A stretch of 6,064 nucleotides of DNA from a bacterium HR39 (GTDB lineage Bacteria; Pseudomonadota; Alphaproteobacteria; Geminicoccales; Geminicoccaceae), in contig BEIP01000097.1 of assembly GCA_002898955.1 (NCBI GenBank), forward strand, positions 1 through 6,064. Direction: 5' to 3'. Of the stretch, positions 4,743 through 6,064 are shown one piece after another; the first letter of the stretch is position 1; each line of letters opens with the position of its first letter. The notes under the pieces were generated by a model that searched no databases, was not told the origin of the DNA, and saw only the letters and a program-made list of their open reading frames with translations. The translations under genes were made by a program, and so were the position numbers.

Positions 4743-6064
4743 TCAGTCCGCCGGCAGCAGCCGCTCGATTTCCCCGAGGCCGTAGTCCTCGGGCGGTCCG
4801 AAGCGCTCGGGATCGCGCTTGGGCAGCCGCTTGAGCTCGCGGTAGATCCGCCCGGTGCCGGCCGGGATGAGCCGGCCGACGATGACGTTCTCCTTGAGCC
4901 CCATGAGCCGATCCACCTTGCCGGCGAAGGCGGCCTCGGTGAGCACCCGCGTCGTCTCCTGGAAGGAGGCGGCGGAGATCCACGAGTGGGTCTGCAGGCT
5001 GGCCTTGGTGATGCCCTGCAGCACCGGCACCGCCGTGGCCGGCCGGCGCCCCTCGCGCTCCATGCGGGCGTTCATCTGCTCGAACTCGATCTTGTCCACC
5101 TGCTCGCCGATCAGGTAGGTGGTGTCGCCCGGATCCACCACCTCGACCTTCTGCAGCATCTGCCGGACGATCACCTCGATGTGCTTGTCGTTGATCTTCA
5201 CGCCCTGCATGCGGTAGACTTCCTGGATCTCGTTCACGAGGTAGTTGGCCAGAGCCTCGATCCCGAGGACCCGCAGGATGTCGTGCGGCACGGGCTGGCC
5301 GTCGACGATGACGTCGCCCGGCTTCACGTGATCCCCGTCCTGCACCAGGATGTGCTTGTTCTTGGGGATCGTGTACTCCACCGGCTCGAGGTGCTCGTCG
5401 TCCGGGATAATGCGCAGCCGACGCTTGTTCTTGTAGTCCTTGACGAACTCGATCGTGCCGGAGACTTCGGCGATGATCGCCGGATCCTTCGGCCGCCGCG
5501 CCTCGAACAGCTCGGCCACCCGCGGCAGACCGCCGGTGATGTCGCGGGTCTTGATGGTCTCCTTGGTGAGACGGGCCAGCACGTCACCGGGATGCACGCG
5601 CTGTCCGTTCTCCACCGTGACCACCGCGCCCACCGGCAGGTAGTAGCGCGCCTCGTTGCCCGAGGGCAGGACGACCGGCTTGCCCTCCTCGTCCTCGATG
5701 AGGATGTGCGGCCGCAGGCTCTGGGCGCGGGCGTGCTGGCGCCACTCGACGATCTCGCGGGTGGCGCGGCCGGTGGCTTCGTCGACCACCTCGCGGTAGC
5801 TGATGCCCTCCACCATGTCGACGAACACCACGCGGCCCTCGGCCTCGGCGATCACCGGCAGGGTGTGGGGATCACACTCGGCGAGGATCTGGCCCTTCTG
5901 CACCTCGTCCCCGTCGGGGACGAGGAGCCGCGCGCCGTTCGGCAGGCGGTGGCGCAGGCGCTCGCGGCCCTGGCGGTCGCGCACCACCACCTCGGTGTTG
6001 CGGCCCAGCACGATGGTGCGGCGCTCGGAGTCCGTCACCAGCCGCGGGTTGACGATCTCCACCC
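4743..6064 (-). CDS. rpoC: DNA-directed RNA polymerase subunit beta prime, C-terminal part (5' end beyond window)
   Basis: RpoC forms one half of the RNA polymerase active-site cleft. The window holds its last 439 complete codons. Residue numbers here count from the GTG codon at 6060-6062, an internal valine rather than a start. Residues 1-165 are an insertion-type region with sandwich-barrel-like modules; the pattern V..G..V..GD recurs at VPDGDEVQKGQ (48-58), VENGQRVHPGD (150-160) and VQDGDHVKPGD (240-250). The near-universal block DITGGLPRVAELFEARRPKD (174-193) follows the trigger-loop region. Further conserved stretches are NYLVNEIQEVYRMQGVKIND (273-292), KHIEVIVRQMLQK (293-305), ITKASLQTHSWISAASFQET (351-370) and GLKENVIVGRLIPAGTG (388-404). 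The tail after 404 is the less conserved end near the omega subunit. The insertion resembles alphaproteobacterial RpoC. The reading frame is intact. A hairpin terminator follows, and no ribosomal protein gene comes next. Confidence 0.98.
   Translation of the reverse strand, partial: VEIVNPRLVTDSERRTIVLGRNTEVVVRDRQGRERLRHRLPNGARLLVPDGDEVQKGQILAECDPHTLPVIAEAEGRVVFVDMVEGISYREVVDEATGRATREIVEWRQHARAQSLRPHILIEDEEGKPVVLPSGNEARYYLPVGAVVTVENGQRVHPGDVLARLTKETIKTRDITGGLPRVAELFEARRPKDPAIIAEVSGTIEFVKDYKNKRRLRIIPDDEHLEPVEYTIPKNKHILVQDGDHVKPGDVIVDGQPVPHDILRVLGIEALANYLVNEIQEVYRMQGVKINDKHIEVIVRQMLQKVEVVDPGDTTYLIGEQVDKIEFEQMNARMEREGRRPATAVPVLQGITKASLQTHSWISAASFQETTRVLTEAAFAGKVDRLMGLKENVIVGRLIPAGTGRIYRELKRLPKRDPERFGPPEDYGLGEIERLLPAD

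Noticed and set aside
1885..4785. A 966-codon open frame on the plus strand covering purD, bioY and SCO1
   Set aside because: It is antisense to three confidently identified genes and its translation is low-complexity Arg/Pro/Gly/His/Gln-rich text with no family motif. Long antisense frames arise in very GC-rich coding DNA because stop codons are scarce.
1..6064. Mobile elements, CRISPR arrays, tRNA or rRNA genes, toxin-antitoxin or defence modules
   Set aside because: Genes are tightly packed, co-directional and identifiable as housekeeping functions, and I saw no transposase motifs, arrays of spaced repeats or tRNA-like sequence.

Overview
This 6,064-bp window is very GC-rich chromosomal DNA from a bacterium, most likely an alphaproteobacterium. 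The strongest taxonomic clue is the C-terminal third of RNA polymerase beta prime. It carries a long insertion upstream of the DITGGLPRVAELFEARRPKD block that I remember from alphaproteobacterial RpoC proteins. Two promoter candidates also fit the alphaproteobacterial (Caulobacter-type) housekeeping consensus better than the E. coli one. I cannot name the genus.

All six genes lie on the minus strand, so transcription runs from high to low coordinates. In that order they are: the 3' end of rpoC (4743-6064, cut by the window edge); a GNRA-looped hairpin terminator; a SCO1/SenC copper chaperone (3952-4590); purD (2566-3882); bioY (1970-2569); a long-form Sua5/TsaC threonylcarbamoyl-AMP synthase (1005-1973); and the N-terminal 318 codons of a Kef-type CPA2 cation:proton antiporter (1-956, cut by the window edge). 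Coding density is very high. The only gaps are 152 bp (rpoC to SCO1), 69 bp (SCO1 to purD) and 48 bp (sua5 to kef), and no gene-free stretch exceeds 300 bp.

The layout suggests three transcriptional blocks. rpoC ends at its own hairpin. SCO1 appears to have its own promoter and a very strong Shine-Dalgarno, and it ends in a GC-only hairpin whose loop holds the stop codon. A second promoter candidate directly beyond that hairpin could drive purD-bioY-sua5, which are joined by two 4-bp stop/start overlaps (ATGA and TTGA). kef follows 48 bp later and may be read through. The genes have separate jobs: transcription, copper delivery to respiratory oxidase, purine synthesis, biotin uptake, tRNA t6A synthesis and ion homeostasis. 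This looks like a housekeeping cluster rather than one pathway.

I found no mobile element, RNA gene, CRISPR array, toxin-antitoxin pair or defence locus, and no evidence of an undescribed multi-gene system. The points worth a second look are the gene order after rpoC, the overlapping starts including a TTG, and the compact hairpin/promoter arrangements in the intergenic gaps.
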